Of a DNA stretch of 64,000 nt, positions 17,023 to 24,592 are shown piece by piece; position 1 is the stretch's first letter, and the number at the start of each line of letters is the position of its first letter. This DNA is from Thermoanaerobaculia bacterium (GTDB lineage Bacteria; Acidobacteriota; Thermoanaerobaculia; UBA5066), in assembly GCA_022071945.1 (NCBI GenBank), contig JAJVIN010000006.1, forward strand, positions 104,911-168,910, in the 5' to 3' direction. The position numbers and the translations under genes are program-made. Below the pieces are notes generated by a model. That model worked only from the letters and a program-made list of their open reading frames with translations, was not told the DNA's origin and did not search any database.

Positions 17023-17217
17023 GTGAAGTTCTTGCTGTGGCTGATCCTGCTCGTCGTGTGCTGGCCTCTCGCCCTCCTGGCGATCGTCCTGTACCCCGTC
17101 GTCTGGCTCTTCCTCCTGCCCTTCCGGCTCGTGGGGATTGCCGTATCGGGGGTGCTCGAGCTCGTCAGGGCGGTCGTCTTCTTGCCGTCGAGGCTTCTGG
17201 GCGGCCGCCCCGCGTAG
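17020..17217 (+). CDS. Small membrane protein, 65 residues
   Basis: A very hydrophobic protein: MVKFLLWLILLVVCWPLALLAIVLYPVVWLFLLPF makes one or two membrane segments, followed by an amphipathic stretch (LELVRAVVFLPSRLL) and a basic tail. It is transcribed divergently from the DUF3142-like lipoprotein and stops one base before the convergent SDR gene stop. It lacks a ribosome site but has TACCCT 6 bases upstream, as expected for leaderless translation. I do not recognise a named family. Hydrophobicity and the tight fit between its neighbours argue that it is real. Confidence 0.7.
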   Translation: MVKFLLWLILLVVCWPLALLAIVLYPVVWLFLLPFRLVGIAVSGVLELVRAVVFLPSRLLGGRPA

Positions 17218-17218
17218 G

Positions 17219-17917
17219 TCACCAGGGGATCGAGCGGCGATCTCGAAAGAACCGGCCCGTGGGAATCACGGGCTCGGTGGCGAGCCACACGATCGAGTCC
17301 GCCCCCACCTCCACGGTCAGGGGGGCGCCCGGCCCACCCATTTCCGTCTGGACCCAGCCCGGACAGACCGAGTTCACCGAGACTCCCGATGGCTCGAGCT
17401 CGGAGGCCAGGATCCGGGTCACGGCATTCAGCGCGACCTTGGAAACCCGGTAGGCGGCGTACCCGCCCGACATCTCGCTCATGGCTCCGAGCCCGCTCGA
17501 GACGTTGATGACACGGGCTCCCGGGGTGCGCTTCAGAAGGGGCAGGAGCAGCTGAACGAGGTGCCAGGCACCGAGCACGTTGATCTCGAATGTCTCCCTC
17601 ACGAGGGCCGGCGGGACACCGGTTCCGCCGTAGTGCTCGTCCAGAAAGACTCCGGCGTTGTTCACGAGGACGTCGAGGGAGGTCGTCCTCTCTGAGAGCC
17701 AGGAGGCGAATGCGACCCGGCTCGCTTCGCTCGAGACGTCGAGCACACCCGTCTCGACCGGCGCTTTCAGCTTTCCGAGATCCGCGGCTGCCTTTTCCAA
17801 GCGGGAGGCATCCCGGCCGGTGAGAAAGACGCGGTACCCCTTCAGGGAAAGGGACCGGCAGACCTCGAGTCCGATCCCACGGTTTCCGCCGGTCACGACG
17901 GCGATTTTCTCCCCCAT
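17219..17917 (-). CDS. SDR family NAD(P)-dependent oxidoreductase
   Basis: 232 residues with a Rossmann fold: the cofactor site TGGNRGIGLE near residue 8, NNAG near 87, the catalytic Ser in VINVSSGLG and YRVSK (Tyr and Lys). An arginine in TGRD after the second strand suggests NADP. The overall pattern resembles carbonyl-reductase-like SDRs. The ATG at 17917 is preceded by AGGAGGG; the frame is open 28 codons further upstream, but that part is low-complexity and lacks a ribosome site. The substrate is unknown, and the gene looks monocistronic. Confidence 0.9.
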   Translation of the reverse strand: MGEKIAVVTGGNRGIGLEVCRSLSLKGYRVFLTGRDASRLEKAAADLGKLKAPVETGVLDVSSEASRVAFASWLSERTTSLDVLVNNAGVFLDEHYGGTGVPPALVRETFEINVLGAWHLVQLLLPLLKRTPGARVINVSSGLGAMSEMSGGYAAYRVSKVALNAVTRILASELEPSGVSVNSVCPGWVQTEMGGPGAPLTVEVGADSIVWLATEPVIPTGRFFRDRRSIPW

Positions 17918-18057
17918 CGTCCCTCCTGGCGGGCGCCTGGCGGCAGTCTGGGTTACCCGCCCATCACTCTGGGCCGAGCCTACTATGGGCGCCCGCGCCA
18001 AGACGAGTGACCGGCATCATCACCCTGGCCAAACGTCCGGCAACCCCGGCTCGTTCG

Positions 18058-19911
18058 CTACGACTTCGGGCGGGAATGTCCGGGGGGACGGCCCGCCTCT
18101 TCCAGGCTCCGCCGCAGCTGGACGAGAACCCGGGTCTCGAGTCCGCCCTTCATCTCGACCCTCAACCCGCCCTTTCGCCTGACCTTCTCGAAGGATTCCC
18201 GGGCGAGACCGACCTCGCCGACCGCGAGATAGGCGAGGCCGAGGTGGACGAGATCCGGCGAGTTCTCCCCTGCCTCGACGGCACCCCTGAGGCACTCGAC
18301 AGCGTTCTCGAACTCTTTCCTCTTGTAGTGGACCCAGCCCTTGGCGGCGAGCGAGAACTGGCGGATGGCGGCAGGCGCGAGCCTCAGAGAGCTGTCCGCC
18401 GAGGCGAGCGCCTCGTCGAGGTCCTCCCCCATCTCCGCCAGGGCCGCGGCCTTTTCGCAGTACCCGATCGCACGCGCGTGCTTGGTCCTGACGCTTGCCA
18501 GCATCTCCTCGGCCACGCGGTGCCCTTCCCGGAACTTCCCCTCGGCCCGGAGAGCTTCCAGCAGGAGGGCGTAGGCGGCCGAGGCGATGCGCTCCGGGGG
18601 TTTGCGGCTGAGGATGTGACGCGTCGCCGAGACGGTCTCGGCGGTCCGTCCCGCCGACGAGCACAGGAGTGCGTACGGAAGCAGGAGCGCCGGATTGTCC
18701 GGCTCGAGATCGAGGGCTCTCCTGAAGAACCTGAAGCTCCGCTCGGGATCGCTCGCCGCCGCTTCCTCGGCTTTTCTCGCCCACCGCGCGGCGTCGCCGG
18801 ACGCCTTCGGCCAGTTCACGGCGCCCGACCTTCCCAGGAGCTTGAGGCCTGCCTTGAAGTCGATGCGGTTGGGCCGAAGCTCCAGGGCGGCGCGGAACCT
18901 CTCCGCCGCCTTGTTCGTCCAGCCCCGCTCGAGGTAGGCGATGCCGAGCAAGAAAATCGCGTCCTCGTCATCGGGAGAGAGGCGGATGGCCTCTTGAAGC
19001 GCCTCGATGGCGTCGGAGAGCCGCCCTCTCTCGAACGCGATCGTGCCCACGAGTGCGAAGGCTCTCGGGTTGGGCTCGATCTCCAGCGCCTTCTTGAGGT
19101 TGGCCTCGGCCCTCGTCAGCTCCCCGATCGCGGCCTGGATCGCGCCGAGGGCAAAGTACGGCAGGAACTCGCCGGGCTTGACGCCCACGGCCGTCTGCAG
19201 AAGCTCGATTCCCCTCGATGTGTGGCCCCGGTCGTGCTCGAGGACGCCCATGTAGACCAGGGCCTCGAAGTGGTGGGGATCGCCGGCGAGGACCTGCTTG
19301 AGAAGCCCCTGGGCTCGTTCGGTCTGACCCTCGTTGAAGGAGGTCTCGGCCAGGAAGAACGCGAGCTCCAGGTTGGCCCGGTCGAGGCGCCACGCCTCCT
19401 CGAGAACCCGGATCGCCTTCCCCGGGTCGAGGGCGTAGAACGAGAATTCCGCCTCCGAGAGGAGGGCCCGGAACCGCTCGATCCTCTCCCCCGAAAAGCC
19501 GGCCTGGATCCGTTCCCGCCGCTCCAGGAACCGCTCCCGCTTCTCCAGGGCGGCCATGTGCTGGTCGATGCGCCCTTCCCAGAGGTCGAAGAGCTCGTCC
19601 TCGAGAAAGGTCCCCTTTTTCTCGAGCAGGTCTTTCAACGACAAGAACCCGGTGTGGATGACGAACTCGTTCTTTTCCTGACGGTTCTGGGTCTCGAGAA
19701 CGGACTTGAGGGTTTCGGCCGTCCGCTTGACGACTTCCTCGAGGAAGGAGACGCGCTCGAGGAGGTTCTCATCCAGCGAGATCTCGTTGTTCGGCGGAGG
19801 GGCTTCCTCGAAGTTGACGGGCGGACCGGATACGACGAGGAGGCGAGACTGACACCGCTCGCAGAGTTCGGAATCTTCCGGGTTCTTCAACCCGCAAACC
19901 TGACAGATCAC
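18058..19911 (-). CDS. Zinc-ribbon TPR protein
   Basis: 617 residues. The N-terminus has two CxxC pairs ([18 protein letters not shown]), a zinc ribbon. A coiled-coil-like stretch follows ([19 protein letters not shown]), then at least eight TPR units from about residue 190, for example [20 protein letters not shown] and [20 protein letters not shown]. There is no signal peptide, so it is probably a cytoplasmic protein-protein scaffold. The GTG start overlaps the stop of the hbd-like gene (GTGA), implying coupled translation, although no functional link with beta-oxidation is obvious. Confidence 0.87.
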   Translation of the reverse strand: MICQVCGLKNPEDSELCERCQSRLLVVSGPPVNFEEAPPPNNEISLDENLLERVSFLEEVVKRTAETLKSVLETQNRQEKNEFVIHTGFLSLKDLLEKKGTFLEDELFDLWEGRIDQHMAALEKRERFLERRERIQAGFSGERIERFRALLSEAEFSFYALDPGKAIRVLEEAWRLDRANLELAFFLAETSFNEGQTERAQGLLKQVLAGDPHHFEALVYMGVLEHDRGHTSRGIELLQTAVGVKPGEFLPYFALGAIQAAIGELTRAEANLKKALEIEPNPRAFALVGTIAFERGRLSDAIEALQEAIRLSPDDEDAIFLLGIAYLERGWTNKAAERFRAALELRPNRIDFKAGLKLLGRSGAVNWPKASGDAARWARKAEEAAASDPERSFRFFRRALDLEPDNPALLLPYALLCSSAGRTAETVSATRHILSRKPPERIASAAYALLLEALRAEGKFREGHRVAEEMLASVRTKHARAIGYCEKAAALAEMGEDLDEALASADSSLRLAPAAIRQFSLAAKGWVHYKRKEFENAVECLRGAVEAGENSPDLVHLGLAYLAVGEVGLARESFEKVRRKGGLRVEMKGGLETRVLVQLRRSLEEAGRPPGHSRPKS

Positions 19912-20786
19912 GAGGGGATTCGGTCACCCCCGGGACCGGAGTAACGGTAGAAGCCCCGGCCAGACTTCCGGCCGAGCCAGCCGGCGTCGACCATCTGGAC
20001 GAGGAGGGGGCACGGCCGGTACTTGTCGTCCCCAAGCCCGGAGTGAAGGACCCGGAGAATCGACAGGCAGGTGTCCAGGCCGATGAAGTCCGCCAGCGTC
20101 AGCGGCCCCATCGGGTGGTTCATTCCGAGCTTCATGATGCTGTCGACGGCATCCGGGGTCGCGACCCCCTCGAAGACCGCGAAGATGGCTTCGTTCAACA
20201 TCGGCATCAGGACGCGGTTGGAGACGAAACCCGGGTAATCGCGGCACTCCACCGGGGTCTTGCCCATTTCCCGGGCGAGATCGCAGACTGCCGCGACCGT
20301 CTCGCCAGAGGTCGCGATGCCCCGAATCACCTCGACGAGAACCATCACCGGAACGGGATTCATGAAGTGCATCCCGATGAACTTCTCGGGCCGGTTCGTC
20401 GCGGCGGCCAGCCTCGTGATGGAAATCGAGGAGGTGTTGGAGGCCAGGATTCCGCCCGCCGGCACGATCGTGTCCAGCTTGCCGAAGAGGTCTCTCTTTG
20501 CCGCCTCTTGTTCGACGATCGCCTCGACCACGAGCTGGCAGCCGCCGAGGAGGGTGAGGTCCGTTCCAGCCGTGATCCGTGCCCGGGCCTCCTCGCGAGC
20601 CTGGGAGGTGATCTTCCCCTTCTCCGCCTGGCGGCCGAGGTTCTTCTCGATGGTCTTCAGCCCGCGGGAGACGAGCTCGCCGGTCACGTCGACCAGGACA
20701 ACGTTCTTCCCTGACAGGGCCGCGACATGCGCGATCCCGCCGCCCATCTGCCCGGCGCCAACGACGCCGATTGTTTCGATACTCAT
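19908..20786 (-). CDS. hbd: 3-hydroxybutyryl-CoA dehydrogenase
   Basis: 292 residues, the usual length. The NAD site is [13 protein letters not shown] at 7-19. The catalytic region has SNTSSISIT and HFMNPVPVM, whose His and Asn are the expected active-site residues. The C-terminal helical domain contains [18 protein letters not shown] and [16 protein letters not shown]. The enzyme interconverts 3-hydroxyacyl-CoA and 3-oxoacyl-CoA in butanoate or beta-oxidation metabolism in the cytoplasm. A GGAGAG site precedes the ATG, and a sigma-70 promoter lies at 20834-20862. It is followed by the coupled TPR gene rather than by other fatty-acid genes. Confidence 0.93.
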   Translation of the reverse strand: MSIETIGVVGAGQMGGGIAHVAALSGKNVVLVDVTGELVSRGLKTIEKNLGRQAEKGKITSQAREEARARITAGTDLTLLGGCQLVVEAIVEQEAAKRDLFGKLDTIVPAGGILASNTSSISITRLAAATNRPEKFIGMHFMNPVPVMVLVEVIRGIATSGETVAAVCDLAREMGKTPVECRDYPGFVSNRVLMPMLNEAIFAVFEGVATPDAVDSIMKLGMNHPMGPLTLADFIGLDTCLSILRVLHSGLGDDKYRPCPLLVQMVDAGWLGRKSGRGFYRYSGPGGDRIPS

Positions 20787-20833
20787 GGGAACGCTCTCCT
20801 CGCCGGCCGCCCGGTCAGGCGCGCCGGCGCCTG

Positions 20834-20862
20834 AGACTAGACCCGGCCCCGGAATGGGTCAA
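20834..20862 (-). promoter_or_regulatory. Sigma-70 promoter of hbd
   Basis: On the minus strand TTGACC (20862-20857), a 17-base spacer and TAGTCT (20839-20834). The predicted transcription start is near 20827, about 40 bases before the ATG. The -35 box overlaps the last codons of the upstream membrane-protein gene. Confidence 0.7.
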
Positions 20863-21791
20863 ATCGCGTCCAGCGGTTCGGCCGGAACGATGAGGACCAA
20901 GACCGAAACGCCGATGCCGACGACCGAGATGAAGCCCCAGATCACGGGCCCCGCCAGCGGCAGGAGCGACACCGCGCCCAGGACAAGGAGGCCGGCCGAG
21001 AGGGCAGCCGGATCCCCGAAGAGCAAGCCTCCGCGTGGGGCCCCCCTGGTGCAGAGCCGCCCGACGAGAAGCGCCACAGCCGCCAGGCCGAAGGCCTTGG
21101 CCAGAACGAACATCCCGGCCAGAAGGCCGATGAGAACTAGCGAAACCTGGGCCGGAATCCAGAGAAAGATGAGGGTCGAGGCCAGGATCCCCGAGAAGAT
21201 GGCGAGAAGGCCCAGAAGGGTCGAGGATGTGGGCCGCGTCCGGAGCGAGTCGGCGGCCCTTCCGAGAGCGCGGGGCTTCATGAACAGGACGGCGAGCCCG
21301 AGGAGAAGCCAGACTCCGAGGAGTCCGAGCCTAAACGCGATGAGAAGGGGCGAGACGGCGGCACCCGCCAGGGGGGAGGTCTCGAGCTCGGAGAGAAACG
21401 CGGCCTCCATGGCCGCCAGACCGAGCGTCCGGCCCCTGACCCGTCCGGTCGCATGACTGGACCCCGCCCCGATGAGAAGAAGGTCCTTTTCGATGACGCC
21501 TTCCCGGCCGAACGCGATCTCGCCGCCGAACAGTATGACGTCGCCTGACACGGGACCGTTGATGAAAACCGTGGACTGGACGGCGACCAGCGATCCGGTC
21601 AGGCGGCCCTCGATGCGCACCGGCGCGCCGAGAACCGAAAGGTCACCGGTGTGGCCCGTCACGGCCGGCACCACGACGGGAGTCTCCGGGCTGCTCGCGG
21701 CGGCGGTTCGAGAAGCAAGGAGAATGCACAGCGCCGCGAGGGCAAGGGCCCCGGGCGCGAAGCGGCGCGATCTCGGCTCAGCGAGAAGCAT
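20859..21791 (-). CDS. Membrane protein with bactofilin-like polymer-forming segment
   Basis: 310 residues. After a signal-like helix, residues 45-120 have the short glycine-punctuated beta-repeats of polymer-forming (bactofilin-like) proteins: APVRIEGRLTGSLVAVQ, GPVSGDVILFGGEIAFG. At least four membrane helices follow from about 150, including LLGVWLLLGLAVLFM and LLGLLAIFSGILASTLIFLW. The likely role is at the cell envelope. The start overlaps the previous gene by 14 bases, and it is the third gene of the sigma factor operon, so it may be a target or sensor of that regulatory pair; this is inference. Confidence 0.78.
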   Translation of the reverse strand: MLLAEPRSRRFAPGALALAALCILLASRTAAASSPETPVVVPAVTGHTGDLSVLGAPVRIEGRLTGSLVAVQSTVFINGPVSGDVILFGGEIAFGREGVIEKDLLLIGAGSSHATGRVRGRTLGLAAMEAAFLSELETSPLAGAAVSPLLIAFRLGLLGVWLLLGLAVLFMKPRALGRAADSLRTRPTSSTLLGLLAIFSGILASTLIFLWIPAQVSLVLIGLLAGMFVLAKAFGLAAVALLVGRLCTRGAPRGGLLFGDPAALSAGLLVLGAVSLLPLAGPVIWGFISVVGIGVSVLVLIVPAEPLDAI

Positions 21792-22287
21792 CCGCGAGCC
21801 GCGGGCGCCGCAACATGAAGCCCAGGGCCCCGGCGCCCGTCACGGCCAGGCCCAGGAGAACAGCGAGAATCAGACTCGCGCCTGCGGACGTGGGACGGAG
21901 GACCTCGCTCGCCTCGCCCAGAAGGGCCCGCGCGGACCAGAGCGCCCCCAGGGGACGGACGGTCGCCGCGAACAGGGCGTCGGACCAGAACGAGAGCGCG
22001 GTCGCCGGTTCGAGGCGCCACAGCGGGGCAAATCCGAGGAGAGAGGAGGCACCGAAAACTCCCAGGACCGCGGCCAGCGGGAACCGCCAGTGCTGGCGGT
22101 GGTGGACCTCCCACGGCGCAAAGGGCCTCTTCGCCACGATTAAGGCCAGCGCTTCCCTGAAGACGTGCTCGTCGGGACGCCCGACCCGGGCCGCCTCTTC
22201 GAGCAGGCTCTCGAAGGCCTCATCGGCGGGGTTCTCTTTCGCAAGTTCTCTCATCTCTGGTTGAGCCTTCGGTTCCATCTCGACCAT
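21778..22287 (-). CDS. Probable membrane anti-sigma factor (no zinc motif)
   Basis: 169 residues. An N-terminal acidic and helical cytoplasmic part (about 1-70) is followed by two membrane helices (FPLAAVLGVFGASSLLGFAPL and GASLILAVLLGLAVTGAGALG). It has no HxxxCxxC zinc motif, so the anti-sigma call rests on position: it starts 10 bases after the ECF sigma gene, with a GAGGAG ribosome site, and has the size and topology usual for such partners. It could instead be an unrelated membrane protein. Confidence 0.65.
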   Translation of the reverse strand: MVEMEPKAQPEMRELAKENPADEAFESLLEEAARVGRPDEHVFREALALIVAKRPFAPWEVHHRQHWRFPLAAVLGVFGASSLLGFAPLWRLEPATALSFWSDALFAATVRPLGALWSARALLGEASEVLRPTSAGASLILAVLLGLAVTGAGALGFMLRRPRLADASR

Positions 22288-22297
22288 CCTGTCTCCT

Positions 22298-22879
22298 CTA
22301 TACGATGTCTTTCGGCAAAAGATCTCGCAGAGCTTGCCGGGCCCGAAAGAGTTTGTTCTTGACGGTTCCGAGGGGCATCTTCTTTATCTCCGCGATCTCC
22401 TCGTAGGGAAGCTCGCCGTAGTGCCTGAGGCTGAGGAGCTCGCGGTAGTCGTCGGGCAGGCGCTCGATTGCCTGGTCGACGAGGAGCCTGAGCCGCCGCC
22501 TGGAAAGGTCCTCGTAGGGATCCGGGCGACCGTCGGCGGGATCGATCGGGTTCTGGTCCCCATCCTCGCCTGGCCCCTGCTCCAACGGCACCTGCTTCAA
22601 CCTCTTCCTCCTCAGGCTGTCGATCGCGGCATTGGCGGCGATCCGAAACAGCCATGTCGAGAAGCGGTAGCGTGGATCGAAGGTGTCGAGCGCCCCGTAG
22701 ACCTTGAAGAAGACCTCCTGGGTGATGTCCCTGGCTTCCTCGGTGTCGGCCGTGTAGCGGGAGAGATAGCGGTAGAGCCGCTGCTGGTATCTGCGGACGA
22801 GGTCCGAAAAGAGCTCCGTCCGCCCCTCCAGGATGAGGGCGACGAGCTCGTTGTCGTCCGAGGGGATGCGGTCGGCCAC
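22298..22879 (-). CDS. ECF RNA polymerase sigma factor
   Basis: About 193 residues from the GTG at 22879, which follows AGGA by a suitable distance; an upstream frame to 23002 gives 234 residues but adds non-conserved sequence. Region 2 is clear (RRYQQRLYRYLSRYTADTEE, ITQEVFFKVY, FSTWLFRIAANAAIDSLRRK), as is region 4 (LLSLRHYGELPYEEIAEIKK, MPLGTVKNKLFRARQALRDL). It resembles RpoE-type ECF factors. Two membrane-protein genes follow in the same operon. No target promoter motif can be proved here, but two direct repeats at 23042-23073 lie upstream. Confidence 0.92.
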   Translation of the reverse strand: MADRIPSDDNELVALILEGRTELFSDLVRRYQQRLYRYLSRYTADTEEARDITQEVFFKVYGALDTFDPRYRFSTWLFRIAANAAIDSLRRKRLKQVPLEQGPGEDGDQNPIDPADGRPDPYEDLSRRRLRLLVDQAIERLPDDYRELLSLRHYGELPYEEIAEIKKMPLGTVKNKLFRARQALRDLLPKDIV

Positions 22880-23041
22880 CTCCTGAATCCTGCCATAGAA
22901 AACCAGCTGGCAAGAACTTCGGAACGAGAGTGGACTTTTCCGGGAAACCTTTTCCCAGTCACTTCCGTATCCATTGCCGAACGCGAGAGGGCCACGGCCC
23001 ACTGCGTTCGGGTGGCAGCGGGGGACAGCGGGTGGCGAGAA

Positions 23042-23073
23042 ATGTCACAGTGCGTCCCGGTGATGTCACAGTG
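23042..23073. repeat. Two 11-base direct repeats in divergent intergenic region
   Basis: ATGTCACAGTG occurs at 23042-23052 and again at 23063-23073, 21 bases apart, which is two helical turns. They lie between the sigma factor gene and the divergent small secreted protein, in about 290 bases without other genes. They may be binding sites for a regulator. Confidence 0.6.
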
Positions 23074-23171
23074 ATTGTGTAGAGCGAATCGAAGCGTAGT
23101 CGTCCGGACACAGACCGGACTCATAGTCAACGATTTCACCCGGAAGTTCGCCGGGAAAAGAGGAGTATTCG

Positions 23172-23555
23172 ATGAAGAAGAACCGTATTGTCGCCGCCGC
23201 CGTCCTGTCCGTGCTCGCCCTCGCCCCTCTTTCCGCCCTCGCCGAGACCGAGGCGAGCCGCGAGACGAGTGCGACCGTGAAGAACACCCAGATGGCCGAG
23301 GACCGTCCCGAGGTCCGCATTGGAAAGCTGAAGAGCTACCTCCGCGGCCCCAACAAGGAGATCACCGGAGTCGTCTTGACGGATGGCACGACGGCCCAGC
23401 TGCCTGCGGACATCGCCAAGAAGGTCTACCGCTACACACAGACCGGATCGATGGTGATGATCACCGGCACGGGTGAGCCGGCCAGCTTCAAGGCTCGCGC
23501 CATCACTGTCAATGGGACCCAGTACAACATTCCCGCCGAGACCCGCGCCAACTGA
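23172..23555 (+). CDS. Small secreted protein, 127 residues
   Basis: A signal peptide (MKKNRIVAAAVLSVLALAPLSALAE) precedes a mature domain of about 100 residues with short beta-strands (VRIGKLKSYLRGPNKEITG, VVLTDGTTAQLP, GSMVMITGTGE, ITVNGTQYNIP), compatible with an OB-like or small beta-barrel fold. AAGAGGAG precedes the ATG. It is divergent from the ECF sigma operon, so it may be controlled by that sigma factor. I recognise no family, and the periplasmic role is unknown. Confidence 0.83.
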   Translation: MKKNRIVAAAVLSVLALAPLSALAETEASRETSATVKNTQMAEDRPEVRIGKLKSYLRGPNKEITGVVLTDGTTAQLPADIAKKVYRYTQTGSMVMITGTGEPASFKARAITVNGTQYNIPAETRAN

Positions 23556-23566
23556 TAGCTCCTCCG

Positions 23567-23640
23567 CCCGTCCGTCCGCCAGGCACAGATCGTTCCTCCC
23601 AGCTCCGTTCACGACCTGACGGACGGATGGACGGGTTTTC
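23567..23640 (+). terminator. Possible terminator after small secreted protein
   Basis: CCCGTCCGTCCG (23567-23578) pairs with the arm ending at 23635 (one G-U pair) across a long loop, followed by TTTT at 23636-23639. The long loop lowers confidence. Confidence 0.4.
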
Positions 23641-23744
23641 CCTCACTCCCCGGATTCCCGGAACTGTCCTGTTCCCGCGCGCATAGAATGAACGGCATGC
23701 GCGGGAGGCCGGAAGCCGAGGGCCTCTTTCGCCAGGAGGTCTCG

Positions 23745-23816
23745 GTGAGTTCTTCCGCCACACTCAGGTCTCTCCTCACGCCGGGGGTCCACGCGAAGCC
23801 CCCGGCGTCCGTATGA
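23745..23816 (+). CDS. Possible 23-residue leader ORF before ABC transporter
   Basis: A GTG at 23745 follows a perfect AGGAGGT by four bases and opens 23 codons ending at TGA 23814-23816. It is in the same frame as the ABC ATPase gene, with only TGA CCA TCC between them. The ATPase start itself lacks a ribosome site, so translation of this micro-ORF could feed it. A 9-base GC hairpin lies within the ORF. It may instead be a remnant of a longer N-terminus. Confidence 0.4.
   Translation: MSSSATLRSLLTPGVHAKPPASV
23779..23807 (+). promoter_or_regulatory. GC-rich hairpin upstream of ABC ATPase start
   Basis: CGCCGGGGG (23779-23787) and CCCCCGGCG (23799-23807) form a perfect 9-base stem with an 11-base loop, 15 bases before the ATPase GTG. 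There is no T-tract, so a role in RNA-level control is more likely than termination. Confidence 0.45.
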
Positions 23817-23822
23817 CCATCC

Positions 23823-24590
23823 GTGAGCGGTTTTGCGATCGAGTTCGTCTCGGCCTCGAAAAGCTACGGCCAGACCGAGGCTCTCCGCCAGCTGTCGCTG
23901 TCGATCCCTCCAGGAGAGATCTTCGCCCTCGTCGGTCCCAACGGCGCCGGTAAAACGACGGCGATCGGGCTTTTGACCGGTCTCCTCGCGCCAACCTCCG
24001 GCTCCGTCCGGATCGCGGGACACGATCTCGCCTCGGAGGCGGAGAAAGCCAAGAGCGTCCTGGGGTTCGTTCCCGACCGGCCGTTCCTCTGGCCCAGGTG
24101 GACCCCCGTCGAGACGCTCCGGTACGTGGGAGCGGTCTTCCGGCTCTCGGGACAGGATCTTTCGAGTCGAATCGAGAGAGAGATCTCGAGTTTCGACCTG
24201 GAGCACGTCCGGAACAGGAGAAACGAGACCCTGTCACACGGGACGCGGCAGCGGGTCGCCCTGGCGCAGGCCTTCCTCCACGATCCGCTGGTCTACCTCC
24301 TGGACGAACCGATGGTGGGGCTCGACCCGATCGCGCAGCGGCATCTCGTGAGGCGTCTGCGGGAGAAGACCGCGGAGGGTGCGACTGTCTTGCTCACCAC
24401 TCACCAGCTCCTTCTGGCCGAGGAGGTCGGAGAAAGGGCCGGAGTCCTCGTGGGAGGACGTCTTCTGGCCTGCGGTTCGCCGGATCAGCTCGCCGCGGAC
24501 GAGTCGACGCGGGGCCGCCTTTCTGAAGTCTTCTTCAGCCTCGCCGGCGTCCCGGATGAACGGGACGGCCGCGCTTTCCCGGACTTCTGA
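23823..24590 (+). CDS. ABC transporter ATP-binding protein
   Basis: 255 residues with all ABC motifs: Walker A GPNGAGKTT near 39, Q-loop region LGFVPDRPFLWP, signature LSHGTRQR, Walker B LVYLLDEPMVGLD and the switch His in TTHQ. It is of the ABC-2 exporter type that pairs with a separate permease, here the next gene two bases downstream. The Q-loop glutamine seems replaced (VPDRPF), which some exporter ATPases tolerate. The substrate is unknown. The start lacks a ribosome site and may depend on the leader ORF at 23745. Confidence 0.92.
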   Translation: MSGFAIEFVSASKSYGQTEALRQLSLSIPPGEIFALVGPNGAGKTTAIGLLTGLLAPTSGSVRIAGHDLASEAEKAKSVLGFVPDRPFLWPRWTPVETLRYVGAVFRLSGQDLSSRIEREISSFDLEHVRNRRNETLSHGTRQRVALAQAFLHDPLVYLLDEPMVGLDPIAQRHLVRRLREKTAEGATVLLTTHQLLLAEEVGERAGVLVGGRLLACGSPDQLAADESTRGRLSEVFFSLAGVPDERDGRAFPDF

Positions 24591-24592
24591 GA

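Noticed and set aside
23042..23103. ECF41-type promoter (TGTCACA with CGTC)
   Set aside because: TGTCACA is present twice, but no CGTC lies at the expected spacing of about 16 bases, and the sigma factor here lacks the ECF41 C-terminal extension.
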